Assembly: GCF_000711895.1 (NCBI RefSeq)
Contig: NZ_JONO01000045.1
Location: forward strand, 1-41,985
Direction: 5' to 3'
DNA: 41,985 nucleotides
Source of the DNA: Photorhabdus australis DSM 17609
GTDB taxonomy: Bacteria; Pseudomonadota; Gammaproteobacteria; Enterobacterales; Enterobacteriaceae
Shown: one piece after another, positions 18,377 to 28,244 of the stretch
How positions within the stretch are numbered: the first letter of the stretch is position 1
How the letters are laid out: each line of letters opens with the position of its first letter
Notes under the pieces: model-generated
Databases searched by the model: none
What the model was told of the DNA's origin: nothing
Seen by the model: only the letters and a program-made list of their open reading frames with translations
Translations under genes and position numbers: made by a program

Positions 18377-19894
18377 ATGTGCGGTATTGTTGGTATTGTC
18401 GGTTTTACACCAGTTAACCAGTCGATTTATGATGCGTTGACGGTGCTTCAGCACCGTGGACAAGATGCTGCGGGTATTGCCACTATTGATGGTAACAATG
18501 GATTTCGTTTACGAAAAGCTAATGGCTTAGTGAGAGATGTGTTTGAAGCCCGGCATATGTTGCGTTTACAGGGAACAATTGGGATTGGTCATGTACGCTA
18601 TCCGACAGCAGGCAGCTCCAGTGCATCGGAAGCTCAGCCATTTTATGTAAACTCTCCATTTGGTATTACACTGACACACAATGGTAATTTGACGAATGCT
18701 CATGAGTTGAAGAAAAAACTGTTTGAAAATGCCCGTCGCCATGTGAATACCACGTCAGACTCTGAAATTTTGCTCAATGTTTTTGCTAATGAATTGGATC
18801 GTTTTCAGCATTACCCGTTGGAGCCTGATAATATTTTTACTGCGGTAGCAGCAATGCATAAGGAAGTTAGTGGTGCTTATGCCTGTATTGCGATGATTAT
18901 TGGTCATGGGGTGGTCGCTTTCCGTGATCCGCATGGTATCCGTCCGTTAGTTTTAGGCAAGCGTACTTTGGATGATGGTCGTAATGAATATATGATCGCT
19001 TCTGAAAGTGTCGCATTGGATACGCTGGGTTTTGAATTCCTGCGGGATGTTGCATCAGGTGAGGCGGTTTATATTACTGAGAAAGGTCAGTTATTCACTC
19101 GACAGTGTGCTGAAAACCCTTCTTTAACGCCATGTTTATTTGAATTTGTCTATTTGGCTCGGCCAGACTCCTTTATTGATAAAATTTCGGTTTATAACGC
19201 CCGTGTACGTATGGGCCAAAAGCTGGGGGCGAAAATTGCTCGTGAATGGGAAGATCTGCATATTGATGCAGTTATCCCAATTCCCGAAACTTCTTGTGAT
19301 ATTGCTTTGGAAATTGCCCGTATATTGGATAAGCCATATCGTCAGGGATTTGTAAAAAACCGTTATGTCGGTCGCACATTTATCATGCCTGGGCAACAGG
19401 AGCGTCGGAAATCAGTCCGTCGTAAACTGAATGCCAATCGCGCAGAATTCCGTGATAAAAATGTGCTATTAGTGGATGATTCTATCGTTCGTGGTACAAC
19501 ATCAGAACAGATTGTTGAAATGGCTCGTGAAGCAGGAGCTAAGAGGGTTTATCTTGCTTCAGCGGCGCCAGAAGTGCGTTTTCCAAATGTTTATGGCATT
19601 GATATGCCGAATGCAAATGAGTTGATCGCCCATGGGCGTGAGGTTGATGAGATTCGTCAGTGTATTGGTGCAGATGCATTGATATTCCAGGATTTAACTG
19701 ATTTAGTCGAGGCTGTTCGTGAAGAAAATCCGGATATTGAGCAGTTTGAGTGTTCGGTTTTCAATGGCATTTATGTCACCAAAGATATTGACCAGACTTA
19801 TCTTTATTATCTGGAGAATCTGCGTAAGGACGATGAAATGAAACTGAATATTCAGAACGAAATCGAAGGCTTGGATATCTATAATGAAGGTTGA
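18377..19894 (+). CDS. purF: Amidophosphoribosyltransferase
   Basis: Catalyses the first step of purine synthesis, PRPP plus glutamine to phosphoribosylamine. The N-terminus MCGIVGIVG becomes active when Met is removed, leaving Cys1 as the glutaminase nucleophile; this fixes the start at ATG 18377. Further glutaminase-domain markers are GHVRYPTAG and THNGNLTNA. The C-terminal phosphoribosyltransferase domain carries the PRPP loop [14 protein letters not shown]. Length of 505 residues equals E. coli PurF. GAGGAAAAA provides the ribosome-binding site. Repression by PurR is expected from the upstream operator. Confidence 0.98.
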   Translation: MCGIVGIVGFTPVNQSIYDALTVLQHRGQDAAGIATIDGNNGFRLRKANGLVRDVFEARHMLRLQGTIGIGHVRYPTAGSSSASEAQPFYVNSPFGITLTHNGNLTNAHELKKKLFENARRHVNTTSDSEILLNVFANELDRFQHYPLEPDNIFTAVAAMHKEVSGAYACIAMIIGHGVVAFRDPHGIRPLVLGKRTLDDGRNEYMIASESVALDTLGFEFLRDVASGEAVYITEKGQLFTRQCAENPSLTPCLFEFVYLARPDSFIDKISVYNARVRMGQKLGAKIAREWEDLHIDAVIPIPETSCDIALEIARILDKPYRQGFVKNRYVGRTFIMPGQQERRKSVRRKLNANRAEFRDKNVLLVDDSIVRGTTSEQIVEMAREAGAKRVYLASAAPEVRFPNVYGIDMPNANELIAHGREVDEIRQCIGADALIFQDLTDLVEAVREENPDIEQFECSVFNGIYVTKDIDQTYLYYLENLRKDDEMKLNIQNEIEGLDIYNEG

Positions 19895-19940
19895 TTACCT
19901 TCGGATTTAAATAATTGCTCGGTGTCAGCATGAGGCAAAA

Positions 19941-20525
19941 ATGAAAAGATTGATCGTGGGGCTTACGGGAGCAAGTGGAGCTATTTATGGCGTCAGGCTA
20001 CTGCAAGTTTTACAGCCAGTTGAAAGCGTAGAAACACATCTGGTTATCAGTCAATCTGCTCGTCAGACGCTGGCACTTGAAACAAATTATAGTTTACGGG
20101 ATGTGCAGGCGTTGGCTGATGTTGTGTATGACAACAGAGACATAGCCGCTGCTATTTCTTCCGGTTCGTTCAAAACTTCAGGCATGGTAATTCTGCCGTG
20201 CTCAATGAAAACTCTTTCAGGTATTGTTCACAGTTATACCGATGGGTTAATCACCAGAGCCGCAGATGTTGTATTGAAAGAAGGCCGTAAATTGGTGCTC
20301 GGTGTGAGAGAAACGCCATTGCATTTAGGGCATCTCAGGCTGATGACTCAGGCGGCAGAAATTGGCGCTGTAATTATGCCGCCAGTTCCTGCGTTTTATC
20401 ATCAGCCTGAACAAATTCAGGATATTATTGACCAGACGGTTAATCGGGTACTCGATCAGTTTGACATTGAGTTACCTCATGATCTATTCACCCGTTGGCA
20501 AGGCGCTAAAGGTGTTGAGATTTAA
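19941..20525 (+). CDS. ubiX: Flavin prenyltransferase UbiX
   Basis: Makes prenylated FMN, the cofactor that UbiD needs for decarboxylation in ubiquinone synthesis. The flavin-binding signature [15 protein letters not shown] is at residues 7-21, followed by [20 protein letters not shown] and [18 protein letters not shown]. Length of 194 residues is typical. It follows purF as in E. coli, with a 46-base gap. Its last 20 bases overlap the 3' end of the convergent yfcH gene. Confidence 0.96.
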   Translation: MKRLIVGLTGASGAIYGVRLLQVLQPVESVETHLVISQSARQTLALETNYSLRDVQALADVVYDNRDIAAAISSGSFKTSGMVILPCSMKTLSGIVHSYTDGLITRAADVVLKEGRKLVLGVRETPLHLGHLRLMTQAAEIGAVIMPPVPAFYHQPEQIQDIIDQTVNRVLDQFDIELPHDLFTRWQGAKGVEI

Positions 20526-21420
20526 TATTAAGTAGATCTTCAAAAGCTTCTTTTAGCTGAAAATAGCGGAAGCCAAATCCCGCCTGCTCTAATTTATGTG
20601 GTATTGCCTGTTGTCCGCTCAGTGCCAATACTGCAGCCTCTCCCATCAGTAGTTTCAGCACAAAAGCAGGTATCCGGATAATTGCAGGGCGCTTCAGCAC
20701 TTCCGCCAGTGTTGCGGCAAACTGATCATTATGTACTGGGTAAGGGGAGGTCATATTAAAAGGGCCGCTTAAATCGTCAGTCATCAACAGGTAATAGATC
20801 CCATGCACCATATCATCAATATGAATCCAGGGAATATACTGCTTTCCGCTGCCCATAGGGCCGCCAAATCCAAGACGAAAGAGCGGTAACATTTTTTTCA
20901 ATGCGCCGCCATTTTTTGCCAGTACAAAGCCGGTCCGTAAAAGACAAACACGGGTTTTATCGCTAGCAGCCTGTAGAGCAAGTTGTTCCCAACGTTTACA
21001 GAGCTGATGAGTGAATTCATCATGAGGTGGCTCATTTTCTGTAACAATGGTCTGATCTTGATCTCCGTAATAGCCCACGGCAGAGCCGGAAATAAATACT
21101 TCGGGTGGTGTTTGACTGGCATTAATTAGCTTGCTGATCTGCTCTGTTAATTCCCAGCGGCTTTGGCACAGTTTTTCCTTTTGCGCTGGAGTCCAGAGCT
21201 TGTTTGCTATGGGTTCACCAGCAAGATTAATAACAGCATCAAAATCATTGAGATCGGTTTTATCTTTCAGACTGGTCCAACATTCAGCTTGTTTACAGAA
21301 CAGGGAATAAACTTTCTGAGGTGAGCGGCTCAGAATGGTAATGGAATGGGATAGGGAAAGTAGTTGGTAAACCAAGCTGCTACCAATGAGACCCGTTCCT
21401 CCGGTGATTAAAATACGCAT
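20506..21420 (-). CDS. yfcH: YfcH, TIGR01777-type epimerase-like protein
   Basis: SDR-superfamily protein of the TIGR01777 (SULA-like) group, of unknown substrate. The N-terminal NAD(P)-binding motif [14 protein letters not shown] is present, followed by [30 protein letters not shown] with the family's Tyr, and a C-terminal DUF1731-type tail from residue ~250. Length is 304 residues. The ATG at 21420 has AGGAG five bases upstream; the frame extends two codons further. It converges on ubiX with a 20-base overlap, and a composite ERIC lies 28 bases upstream of the start. Confidence 0.93.
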   Translation of the reverse strand: MRILITGGTGLIGSSLVYQLLSLSHSITILSRSPQKVYSLFCKQAECWTSLKDKTDLNDFDAVINLAGEPIANKLWTPAQKEKLCQSRWELTEQISKLINASQTPPEVFISGSAVGYYGDQDQTIVTENEPPHDEFTHQLCKRWEQLALQAASDKTRVCLLRTGFVLAKNGGALKKMLPLFRLGFGGPMGSGKQYIPWIHIDDMVHGIYYLLMTDDLSGPFNMTSPYPVHNDQFAATLAEVLKRPAIIRIPAFVLKLLMGEAAVLALSGQQAIPHKLEQAGFGFRYFQLKEAFEDLLNIKSQHL

Positions 21421-21447
21421 AGCCACTCCTGTAACCTAAAGTTGATA

Positions 21448-21699
21448 TATACCTGCTATCTTTCAAGTTGCCTCTTTGTTGGCTGCACTCACTCACCCCG
21501 GTCACCTAGTTATCTATACCCTTCATCTTTCAAGCTGCTGCTTTATTAGCTGCGTTCACTTACCCCAGTCACATCGTTATCTATGCTCCTGGGGATGCGT
21601 TCCCTTGCCGCCGCATTGCAACTTGAAATCTATTGGGTATATGCTCCCGGGGATTCGCTCCCTTGCCGTCGCGATGCATCTTGAAATCTATTGGGTATA
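21448..21699 (-). repeat. Composite ERIC, complete nested copy in reverse orientation
   Basis: 252 bp, the same size and structure as 4947-5198 but inverted. An outer right arm (21448-21514), a full 127-bp ERIC (21515-21641) and an outer left arm (about 21640-21699) lie in order. Both junctions are at the same central TA of the outer element. It separates yfcH and yfcG. Confidence 0.85.
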
Positions 21700-21798
21700 G
21701 AAAACTATAGCAGGGATATATGGGGCTTATGGTTAAAGATACGGCTATCTGTTAACGTGATCAAGTTTTGCGGGGAAATAATCACCCCGCAAACAGAA

Positions 21799-22419
21799 TC
21801 AGGCTTTGCTGTATGCTATTTGAGTAGCGGGACGTTGGTTAATAATATCAAACCATTTTTTGACCGCTGGATAATCATCCAGAACAATATTTTGATATTC
21901 ATGGGAGTGTGCCCACGGGTAAGTTGCGATATCAGCAATACTGTATTCTTGACCACCCAAGAAGGGGGTTTTTTCCAATTGAGTATTCAGGACCTTATAC
22001 AGGCGTTTTGTTTCTTCCTGATAACGGTTAATTGCGTAAGGCACTTTTTCAGGCGCGAAAAGATTAAAATGGTGGTTTTGCCCCAGCATTGGGCCAAAAC
22101 CACCAACTTGCCAAAACAGCCATTGCAGGCTTTGGATGCGTTCTCGCATATCTTTGCTGAGCAATTTGCCGGTTTTCTCTGCAAGATAGAGAAGAATGGC
22201 ACCGGATTCAAATATAGCAGTAGGTTTACTACCATCGGCGGGTTGTTGATCAACAATAGCCGGAATCTTGTTATTAGGAGAAATTGCAAGGAATTCGGGT
22301 TTGAATTGATCTCCTGCGCCAATATCAATTCGGTGAATATTATAGGGAAGGCCGGTTTCTTCAAGAAAGAGGGTGATTTTGTGGCCGTTTGGTGTTGGTG
22401 CATAGTACAGATCGATCAT
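21799..22419 (-). CDS. yfcG: YfcG-type glutathione S-transferase / disulfide-bond oxidoreductase
   Basis: Cytoplasmic GST-fold protein; E. coli YfcG has disulfide-bond reductase activity with glutathione. The thioredoxin-like N-domain starts MIDLYYAPTPNGHKITLFLE and carries the glutathione-binding FESGAILLYLAEKTG. The helical C-domain contains WLFWQVGGFGPMLGQNHHF, characteristic of this subgroup. I chose ATG 22419 because GGAG lies six bases upstream and E. coli YfcG begins MIDLYF; the upstream 16-codon extension is not conserved. Length is 206 residues, slightly shorter at the C-terminus than in E. coli. Confidence 0.94.
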   Translation of the reverse strand: MIDLYYAPTPNGHKITLFLEETGLPYNIHRIDIGAGDQFKPEFLAISPNNKIPAIVDQQPADGSKPTAIFESGAILLYLAEKTGKLLSKDMRERIQSLQWLFWQVGGFGPMLGQNHHFNLFAPEKVPYAINRYQEETKRLYKVLNTQLEKTPFLGGQEYSIADIATYPWAHSHEYQNIVLDDYPAVKKWFDIINQRPATQIAYSKA

Positions 22420-23161
22420 AGAATCTCCGATAGAACGTAAAATGAACATAGCACTAATTTTACACATTATCGTTAGTTTATGTAGTGTGTAAGATACCTT
22501 AATACTCTTCCCAGCCGGAAAATTGATGATTCTTAATTCTGAAAAATGACATTTTACTCGCAGGGGAGGGGATATTTTATCAATGATTGCATGAAAATTG
22601 GCTATTACGCATGTTGTCAGTATTGATTCGTTAACACAACAGAATCAATAAACTGCATATTCTTTTAATAATATTGAAATGAAAATATATAATAAATAAT
22701 TGATATGATGTTTATGTTAATAATATTTTGGCATGTTATTATTAACCTTTTTACCTTTATTTAGGTAGGAGATAGTTCTAATCTTTTATTATTTAATTCA
22801 TTTTAAATAAAACTTAATGATTCATGATGGTAATGATATCGATAAATTTTTTCACATATTATTCAATGTGTTGTTTGTTTTCTTTTGTGGTGGTTATAAT
22901 TTATCGCTGGATAAGTTAATGCTGGACTTTTTATTTCTGTAGAACCAATGTTTGTGAAATAAGGTGATTCAATAACTTGGGCTGTTCCTGGTTTTTATTT
23001 ATTGCTCTGTGATTTTTTGTAATTATATTCGTTTTGCATTTGTTGAATTTTATTGTGACTGCATGCTTGAGAGAATGAACTTTATCTCTCACTATTATTA
23101 GTGTCAGTTTGATAATAAGCCTTAAATTAATGTTCAAGAATAAAAAAAGGAAAAAACAATT
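22420..23161. other. 742-bp AT-rich intergenic region upstream of the lipase gene
   Basis: No credible gene on either strand. Base composition drops to very AT-rich from about 22650. The region must hold the divergent promoters of yfcG and of the lipase gene. AAGGA lies a few bases before the lipase ATG. Confidence 0.5.
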
Positions 23162-25048
23162 ATGAATAAATTATTCCTGCGAGATGATACTGATAGCGAA
23201 AAAATAATGGAATATTGGGTGGAGTTCCAATTGGTTGATGAACAAGGTAACCCATTAGTTAATATGCCTTATCACTTAATAAGTCAGGGAGGACAACGTG
23301 CTGAACGTAAAGGTGTGACTAATGAACAAGGATTACTCAGGGAAGAAAACTTGCCAATTTACCCAGTAATATTATATATCAGTGCTCAGCCATTAGCTGA
23401 TGAAATGGAACAACGACCATTACGGGAGAGCCGTGATATCAGGGCATCAATAGTTAAACCGAAGGCGGAAGCAGAAGGCCATCAATATTGCTATGTGACA
23501 ATTGGACAAATAAGTGGTGGCTTGCCTGTAATTGATAAATGGAAAGAAGATAAACCGCCACATTATCATTTTCCAGATCCGATGCCGAAAGGATTTTACA
23601 CGCCTTCAATAAATTGTCGATATGTTCTGGAAGTGTGCCCATTTCGAGCCTGGGCGTTATTATTACATAATCAGAAAGATTACTCTTTGGTGAATGCTTA
23701 TAATTTGTCATTAATGGGGATACTGGCATATTCTAATAATACTACGGATACAGTAGGTTCTATTGCCCATTTTTTTTATCGGCAAATGCAAGATGTATCC
23801 CAACTGCCTAATAAGGTAGAAAAAATAGCTCGTTCGCCTATTATTTATGATGTGCCATTTCGTGAACGTTACACTGATATTGTATTTATTGACTCAAAAT
23901 CGAGTAAAAGTCCGTTAGGAGATACTGAATTATTTTATGCGGCTAACCAGCAAGATATCATTGTCAGTTGGCGTGGGACGGCCAGTATAGATAATGCTAT
24001 TACCGATATTATGTACCAGCCCCTTAAATTAGGTTGTGGTGATGGGGGAGTATGTAGTGGTTTTATCGAGAATGGTAAGGTTCATAAGGGATTTTGGGAA
24101 GCATTTAGTCTTATCAGCAAGTTAAAAGTTTCCGACTCTGATAATAAAAGTGTATTTGATAGAATTACAGATTTGGCTAAAAACAGAAACTTATTTATTT
24201 GTGGACATAGCTTGGGTGGTGCGTTGGGGTTATTACACAGTGCGCAACTGAAAAAATATCATCCTTGTTTATACAGTTATGGAATGCCGCGGACATTAAC
24301 ACGTAGTGCGGTAGAGGAAATAGCGGATATTACGCATTACCGTCACGTGAATGAAAATGATCTGGTTCCTTCAGCGCCTCCAGAAAAAGACCTTGATAAT
24401 TGGCTTTATGATTATTGGGGGCCGCTGGGCTATTTATTCAGCACTATTGAATTGTTGGGTTTGACAAAAGGTAGTGAAGTTTTCTTGCATCATGGAAAAA
24501 TAGTTCACTTTTATAGAGCCAATCTGATTATTGAACGGGTAGAAGAGCGTGGTTCAAGTAACTATATACGGATCAAGGACACATTGCCGGTTGAAACAAA
24601 AATGTATTTAATCCCGTCACTAAATAATGAGACAGAAAGTGATATGAGGGAAGCATTGGAGATTCAGAAAGAATTCTTTAAACATATCAGTAATGCTGAT
24701 AGGAATAAATGGTTTCCACGTAATGCAAATCCGACATTGAAAGATGCTTTAAGTGTACCTGATCACCGTATGCTTAAATATGTTCATTATATTGGTGATC
24801 GCATTGCAGAATTGGCTTCTCCGAAGAAATATCATTTTTACCGAGATAAGGCGCGATTATTTGAGAAAACAATGCAGGAACGGACTGATATTGTTCCCGA
24901 TATTCGGCAGCGTAATATTCTATTCTTACATATGGATAGCCAGTTAGATAAAGCACTTATTTATACTAAACAAAATAAACGGGGTAGTTTGGCTTTAAAA
25001 CGCTATACGGATAATTTTGCACTGATTGGTGAGGATTGGATGTCGTAA
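23162..25048 (+). CDS. Class 3 lipase resembling type VI secretion lipase effectors
   Basis: Alpha/beta-hydrolase of 628 residues. Residues ~15-85 look like an Ig-like beta domain (VEFQLVDEQGNPLVNMPYHL, TNEQGLL), common at the front of T6SS cargo. A lipase_3 domain spans ~185-430, with the oxyanion region VSWRGTA, then the nucleophile elbow CGHSLGGALG with Ser350. The likely Asp/His partners lie around NENDLVP and the later LHHGKIVHFY. No signal peptide or membrane segment is seen, fitting an injected effector. The overall length resembles V. cholerae TseL. No VgrG, PAAR or clear immunity gene is adjacent, which is unusual. The effector role is inferred; the lipase fold is well supported. Confidence 0.82.
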   Translation: MNKLFLRDDTDSEKIMEYWVEFQLVDEQGNPLVNMPYHLISQGGQRAERKGVTNEQGLLREENLPIYPVILYISAQPLADEMEQRPLRESRDIRASIVKPKAEAEGHQYCYVTIGQISGGLPVIDKWKEDKPPHYHFPDPMPKGFYTPSINCRYVLEVCPFRAWALLLHNQKDYSLVNAYNLSLMGILAYSNNTTDTVGSIAHFFYRQMQDVSQLPNKVEKIARSPIIYDVPFRERYTDIVFIDSKSSKSPLGDTELFYAANQQDIIVSWRGTASIDNAITDIMYQPLKLGCGDGGVCSGFIENGKVHKGFWEAFSLISKLKVSDSDNKSVFDRITDLAKNRNLFICGHSLGGALGLLHSAQLKKYHPCLYSYGMPRTLTRSAVEEIADITHYRHVNENDLVPSAPPEKDLDNWLYDYWGPLGYLFSTIELLGLTKGSEVFLHHGKIVHFYRANLIIERVEERGSSNYIRIKDTLPVETKMYLIPSLNNETESDMREALEIQKEFFKHISNADRNKWFPRNANPTLKDALSVPDHRMLKYVHYIGDRIAELASPKKYHFYRDKARLFEKTMQERTDIVPDIRQRNILFLHMDSQLDKALIYTKQNKRGSLALKRYTDNFALIGEDWMS

Positions 25049-25178
25049 ATATAAGAAAATCCTTATCAGCATAGTCAGTATGAGGAACATGGATGGACGA
25101 TGGATAACGCTTTCTTATCTAGTTGTTGGTGGTTGATAAGACTCAGTTTTACCGCCAATAAGAATTTTATCGGACTTA
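25049..25178. other. Short intergenic stretch after the lipase gene
   Basis: No gene seen. A six-base stem, CTTATC with GATAAG around 25115-25141, is a weak terminator candidate. Notably, there is no immunity gene here. Confidence 0.35.
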
Positions 25179-25305
25179 TATACCAATAGATTTCAAGATG
25201 GATCGCGACGGCAAGGGAGCGAATCCCCGGAAGCATAGATAACTATGTGACCGGGGGTGAGTGAGTGCAGCCAACAAAGTAGCAATTTGAAAGATGAAGG
25301 GTATA
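25179..25305 (+). repeat. ERIC element, complete single copy
   Basis: 127 bp from TATACC to GGGTATA, with the central inverted repeat CCCCGGAAGCATAG / GTGACCGGGG. Its arms are mostly of the subtype that forms the outer arms of the composites, and it has no insertion. It shows what an uninterrupted host element looks like. Confidence 0.88.
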
Positions 25306-25458
25306 GTTCCTCAGATGTTCTATTTCAGGTTAGGTTAAAAGGTTGCATGAATCGTCCGAAACGAATAACTTCGTAGAACCCTACCAATTTGGTTATTCTG
25401 AGTAGATTAACCATCCTATAGCTTTGTGATTTCTTGCTAATAAAAAGGTCTTTTGCAG

Positions 25459-26004
25459 ATGGAACAAGAGAATACAGTGGGTGTTGAATGGATCGATATC
25501 GTTAATGGAGATAATGAAGTCATCGCCCAGGCTACACGTCAGCAGATGCGTGCCCAACGTTTACGGCACCGTGCCACTTATATTGTCGTTCATAATGGCA
25601 TGGGGAAAATTTTGGTTCAGCATCGTACAGAAACTAAAGATTTTTATCCGGGGAAACTGGATGCGACCGCAGGTGGTGTTGTCTTGATGGGTGAAAATAT
25701 GCTGGATTCAGCCCGGCGAGAAGCGGAAGAAGAGCTGGGTATTGCGGGAGTTCCCTTTGCTGAGCATGGTAGCTTTTATTATGAAGAAGAGAATTGCCGT
25801 ATTTGTGGCGCATTATTCAGTTGCATCAGTCATGGGCCGTTTGCTTTACAGGCAACGGAAATTGACGAGGTGTGCTGGATGACACCGGAGGAGATCACGA
25901 TTCGTTGTGACGAATTTACACCTGATTCATTGAAAGCATTGTCTCTGTGGCTGACTCGTAATAATGATTTCGATGAAGTTATTATGAATAAAAAGATTGA
26001 TTGA
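25459..26004 (+). CDS. yfcD: YfcD, Nudix hydrolase
   Basis: Nudix-fold hydrolase of unknown substrate, related to isopentenyl-diphosphate isomerase. The Nudix box is present: [20 protein letters not shown] followed by LG, residues ~76-97, containing the REAEEELG core. Before it lies [20 protein letters not shown], very close to E. coli YfcD. I chose ATG 25459 ([15 protein letters not shown]); a TTG two codons upstream is less likely. Length is 181 residues. A hairpin follows the stop codon at 26031. Confidence 0.95.
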   Translation: MEQENTVGVEWIDIVNGDNEVIAQATRQQMRAQRLRHRATYIVVHNGMGKILVQHRTETKDFYPGKLDATAGGVVLMGENMLDSARREAEEELGIAGVPFAEHGSFYYEEENCRICGALFSCISHGPFALQATEIDEVCWMTPEEITIRCDEFTPDSLKALSLWLTRNNDFDEVIMNKKID

Positions 26005-26030
26005 TTTAGTTATCTGTTTTGTTGAATGGC

Positions 26031-26054
26031 TAAGCTCCCAAATGGTGGAGCTTA
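26031..26054 (+). terminator. Hairpin after yfcD
   Basis: TAAGCTCC (26031-26038) pairs with GGAGCTTA (26047-26054) around an eight-base loop. The tail CTGCTTCTGTTCTT has only a weak T run. Confidence 0.55.
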
Positions 26055-26237
26055 CTGCTTCTGTTCTTAAATTCCTTTCTTACTCACGGCAGTGAATACT
26101 CCTCCTTTTGAATAAGCATTTGTCAGCACATAAGTGTTATAAAGTAACAATAATATTTATTATTGGTGCTATAGAGACTAGTCATTATATATCCTATATA
26201 TTGAATATATCCATATGCTGTTATGAGAAGATATACT

Positions 26238-26333
26238 ATGGCAACCAGAATATATTCATCCGCTGAGGTGAAGAAATCGGTGGAAATCGAGACATTGAGT
26301 GGATCTGAACTGATCGATCGTAAGATTGATAAA
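26238..26333 (+). CDS. Small unrecognised ORF ending at or broken by an ERIC
   Basis: ATG 26238 has GAGAAG at about the right spacing. The frame reads MATRIYSSAEVKKSVEIETL and on through DRKIDK, a charged helical composition unlike the surrounding sequence, until it enters an ERIC at 26334. The frame then continues through the repeat to a stop at 26442. Removing the ERIC with one TA would give an immediate TAA, so the pre-insertion gene may have been only ~32 codons or may already have been broken. I do not recognise the family. Confidence 0.3.
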
Positions 26334-26457
26334 TACCTGTTATCTTTCAAGTTGCCTCTTTGTTGGCTGCACTCACTCACCCCCGGTCACATAGTTATCT
26401 ATGCTCCCGGGGATTCGCTCCCTTGCCGTCGCGATGCATCTTGAAATCTATTGGGTA
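26334..26457 (-). repeat. ERIC element, complete single copy in reverse
   Basis: About 124 bp, from TACCTGTTATCTTTCAAG to GAAATCTATTGGGTA, in reverse orientation and without a nested insertion. It interrupts or abuts the small ORF starting at 26238. Confidence 0.88.
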
Positions 26458-26743
26458 AAGATGCTGAATATTTAGATTTGGTGATAAAAAGACCTCTTGG
26501 GGATTGGCTGTTTGGTTTGGTTCAAATAATAGTTGGTTAGGTAATTTTTCGTATTGAATAAAATTACCTGATGTATAGGCGGTTTAATTTGGTAATAAAA
26601 CCTCAGGGTATTCTGCTTGTTATTCTTAGTTGTGGGAAATTAAAATTAGCGTGAGAGTAAAATTCCCGGGAAGAATATTCTGTCCCGGGCAATTTAATTA
26701 TTTAAATAATGTTGTATTTTATCGTTATATTGAAGTGCCTTAT
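26458..26743. other. Intergenic region between the ERIC and lsrG
   Basis: No supported gene. A plus-strand frame from 26460 to TAG at 26540 reads DAEYLDLVIKRPLGDWLFGL and has no start of its own. It could be the rest of the small gene upstream of the ERIC. A terminator-like hairpin for lsrFG lies at 26664-26689. Confidence 0.4.
26664..26689 (-). terminator. Terminator of lsrFG
   Basis: On the minus strand CCCGGGA pairs with TCCCGGG (plus 26683-26689 and 26665-26671) around an 11-base loop. AATTTT follows, about 55 bases past the lsrG stop. Confidence 0.6.
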
Positions 26744-27043
26744 TTATTTTATTTCTGGCATAACACCAATAAAAGAGGTTTTCTTCCTTGGTTCAGACAT
26801 CAGAGAATCAAGCTCTTCAACACATTTCAAATAATGAGGTGTTTCCTTGTGTGCGTCAGCAGCCTTTTCATCAACGTATGCTTCATAAATATAAAAACGG
26901 GTAGGAATATTTTCATCCTGTAACACATCAAAACGTAGATTGCCTTCTTCCTGAATTGAACCCAGATGGTTTAATCGGAATATTTCAAGGAATTTATCTA
27001 ATTTGTCTTGTTTAATATTAATTTCAACTAAAGTTACGTGCAT
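26744..27043 (-). CDS. lsrG: LsrG, phospho-AI-2 isomerase
   Basis: (4S)-4-hydroxy-5-phosphonooxypentane-2,3-dione isomerase, which acts on phosphorylated autoinducer-2 to clear the signal in the cytoplasm. It is a 99-residue ABM-fold (antibiotic biosynthesis monooxygenase-like) protein, normal for LsrG. Diagnostic segments are [40 protein letters not shown] and [19 protein letters not shown]. It follows lsrF with an 11-base gap, the usual lsr order, and is the last gene of the operon. Confidence 0.95.
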   Translation of the reverse strand: MHVTLVEINIKQDKLDKFLEIFRLNHLGSIQEEGNLRFDVLQDENIPTRFYIYEAYVDEKAADAHKETPHYLKCVEELDSLMSEPRKKTSFIGVMPEIK

Positions 27044-27054
27044 CTTAATCCCCT

Positions 27055-27930
27055 TTATTCTTTTTCACTTAAAAACAACTCATAAGCTTTGTTGGCGCTT
27101 TCATTCTGATGTACCACGGCTTGAACAGCTTTTAACATGGCAACCGGTGCTTCGGATTGGAAAATGTTACGTCCCATATCCACACCGGCGGCTCCTTGAT
27201 CAATGGCTTGATAACACATCTCCAGCGCCTCTCTTTCTGGAAGTTTTTTACCACCAGCAATCACAATAGGAACCGGACATCCGCTAGCAATACGTTCAAA
27301 GCCAGTATCGACATAGTAAGTTTTGATAATTTGCGCGCCCATCTCGGCAGCAATACGGGTCGCCAAAGAGAAATAACGCTGATCTCGTATCATATCTTTA
27401 CCAACACCAGTTACGGCCATGGTTGGCATACCGTAACGCATTCCCTGATCGACTAGCTTGATAATATTCTTGATTGATTGATGTTCATGTTCAGATCCGA
27501 TATACACCTGAGCCGCTACTGCACAGACATTCAGACGTAAAGCATCTTCCATCGCAACCGCGACTGCCTCATTGGACAGCTCCGTCAGGATAGAATTGGC
27601 GCCGGAAGCTCGCAAGACTACAGGTTTATTCGTCGCAGGTGGAACCTGACTGCGGAGAATACCGCGCGTACACATCAATACATCGGTATGCGGAAACAGT
27701 GGTGCGATATTGATATCAATGCGTTCAAGACCGGTTGTTGGCCCCTGGAAATAACCGTGATCGAAAGCCAACATAACAGTTCGGTTGGTTTTGGGATTGA
27801 AAATGCGTGATAGTCGTGATTGCATGCCCCAATCAAGAGCGCCACAGCCTTTTAGTTCAAACAAGCTATTCTTCTGTGGAACATCAACACCAAAATCTTT
27901 ACCGTCTTTAATATCGTCTAAATCTGCCAT
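27055..27930 (-). CDS. lsrF: LsrF, phospho-AI-2 thiolase-like enzyme
   Basis: 3-hydroxy-2,4-pentadione 5-phosphate thiolase, which transfers an acetyl group from the LsrG product to CoA. It is a class I aldolase-type TIM barrel of 291 residues, equal in length to E. coli LsrF. Visible segments include [41 protein letters not shown] with the Schiff-base Lys region, and [12 protein letters not shown] chose ATG 27930 with GGAG about seven bases upstream; the frame extends 38 codons more but that part does not look coding. Its usual upstream partners lsrACD are missing and lsrB is a stub, so how it is now transcribed is uncertain. Confidence 0.96.
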   Translation of the reverse strand: MADLDDIKDGKDFGVDVPQKNSLFELKGCGALDWGMQSRLSRIFNPKTNRTVMLAFDHGYFQGPTTGLERIDINIAPLFPHTDVLMCTRGILRSQVPPATNKPVVLRASGANSILTELSNEAVAVAMEDALRLNVCAVAAQVYIGSEHEHQSIKNIIKLVDQGMRYGMPTMAVTGVGKDMIRDQRYFSLATRIAAEMGAQIIKTYYVDTGFERIASGCPVPIVIAGGKKLPEREALEMCYQAIDQGAAGVDMGRNIFQSEAPVAMLKAVQAVVHQNESANKAYELFLSEKE

Positions 27931-27998
27931 TTTTCTTCTCCTAACTAGCTTACACTGAACCAGCAACCGCGACTGGCGGAGATTGCCGGGCAATAGAA

Positions 27999-28244
27999 TT
28001 AGAAATCGTACTGATTGATATTGTCTTTGGTGAAAATTACCCATTCAGGCAAAACAACAATATCGTTCCCTTTGGCGTCATAGCTGTAACCCTGAAAACT
28101 GTTTGATGCAACTGTGATAGTGCCAATATGGGGAATATCTCGTTTCTCACCGATACTTAAATTACCTTTCTTGAGTAATTTGTTGGTTATATGAGTTGAA
28201 ATTTTGTCCCGATTAATAACATCCCAAAGCCTGAATTGTTTCAC
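27999..28244 (-). pseudogene. lsrB: lsrB remnant: last ~80 codons of the AI-2-binding protein
   Basis: The frame matches only the C-terminus of the periplasmic AI-2 receptor LsrB, about 340 residues when intact. VKQFRLWDVINRDKIS corresponds to the VKEFGLWDVVQQGKIS region. It then runs through LLKKGNLSIGEKRDIP and SNSFQGYSYDAKGN to the canonical end [13 protein letters not shown]. Upstream, the frame hits a stop within a few codons and unrelated sequence begins. The signal peptide and most of the binding protein are gone, so no functional LsrB can be made. lsrF follows in its normal position 68 bases away, which shows this is a deletion scar in an otherwise canonical operon. Confidence 0.9.

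Noticed and set aside
19886-19902. Possible terminator at the purF stop (GAAGGT / ACCTTC)
   Set aside because: The stem is only six bases, includes the stop codon, and has no T run; ubiX follows closely and may be co-transcribed.
21691-22440. 249-codon plus-strand frame opposite yfcG
   Set aside because: yfcG on the minus strand is a clear GST family match over the whole length. The opposite frame starts in the ERIC end and has no recognisable domain.
26148-26165. AT-only inverted repeat CAATAATA / TATTATTG as an operator or terminator
   Set aside because: It is composed almost only of A/T in an AT-rich stretch and has no supporting context.
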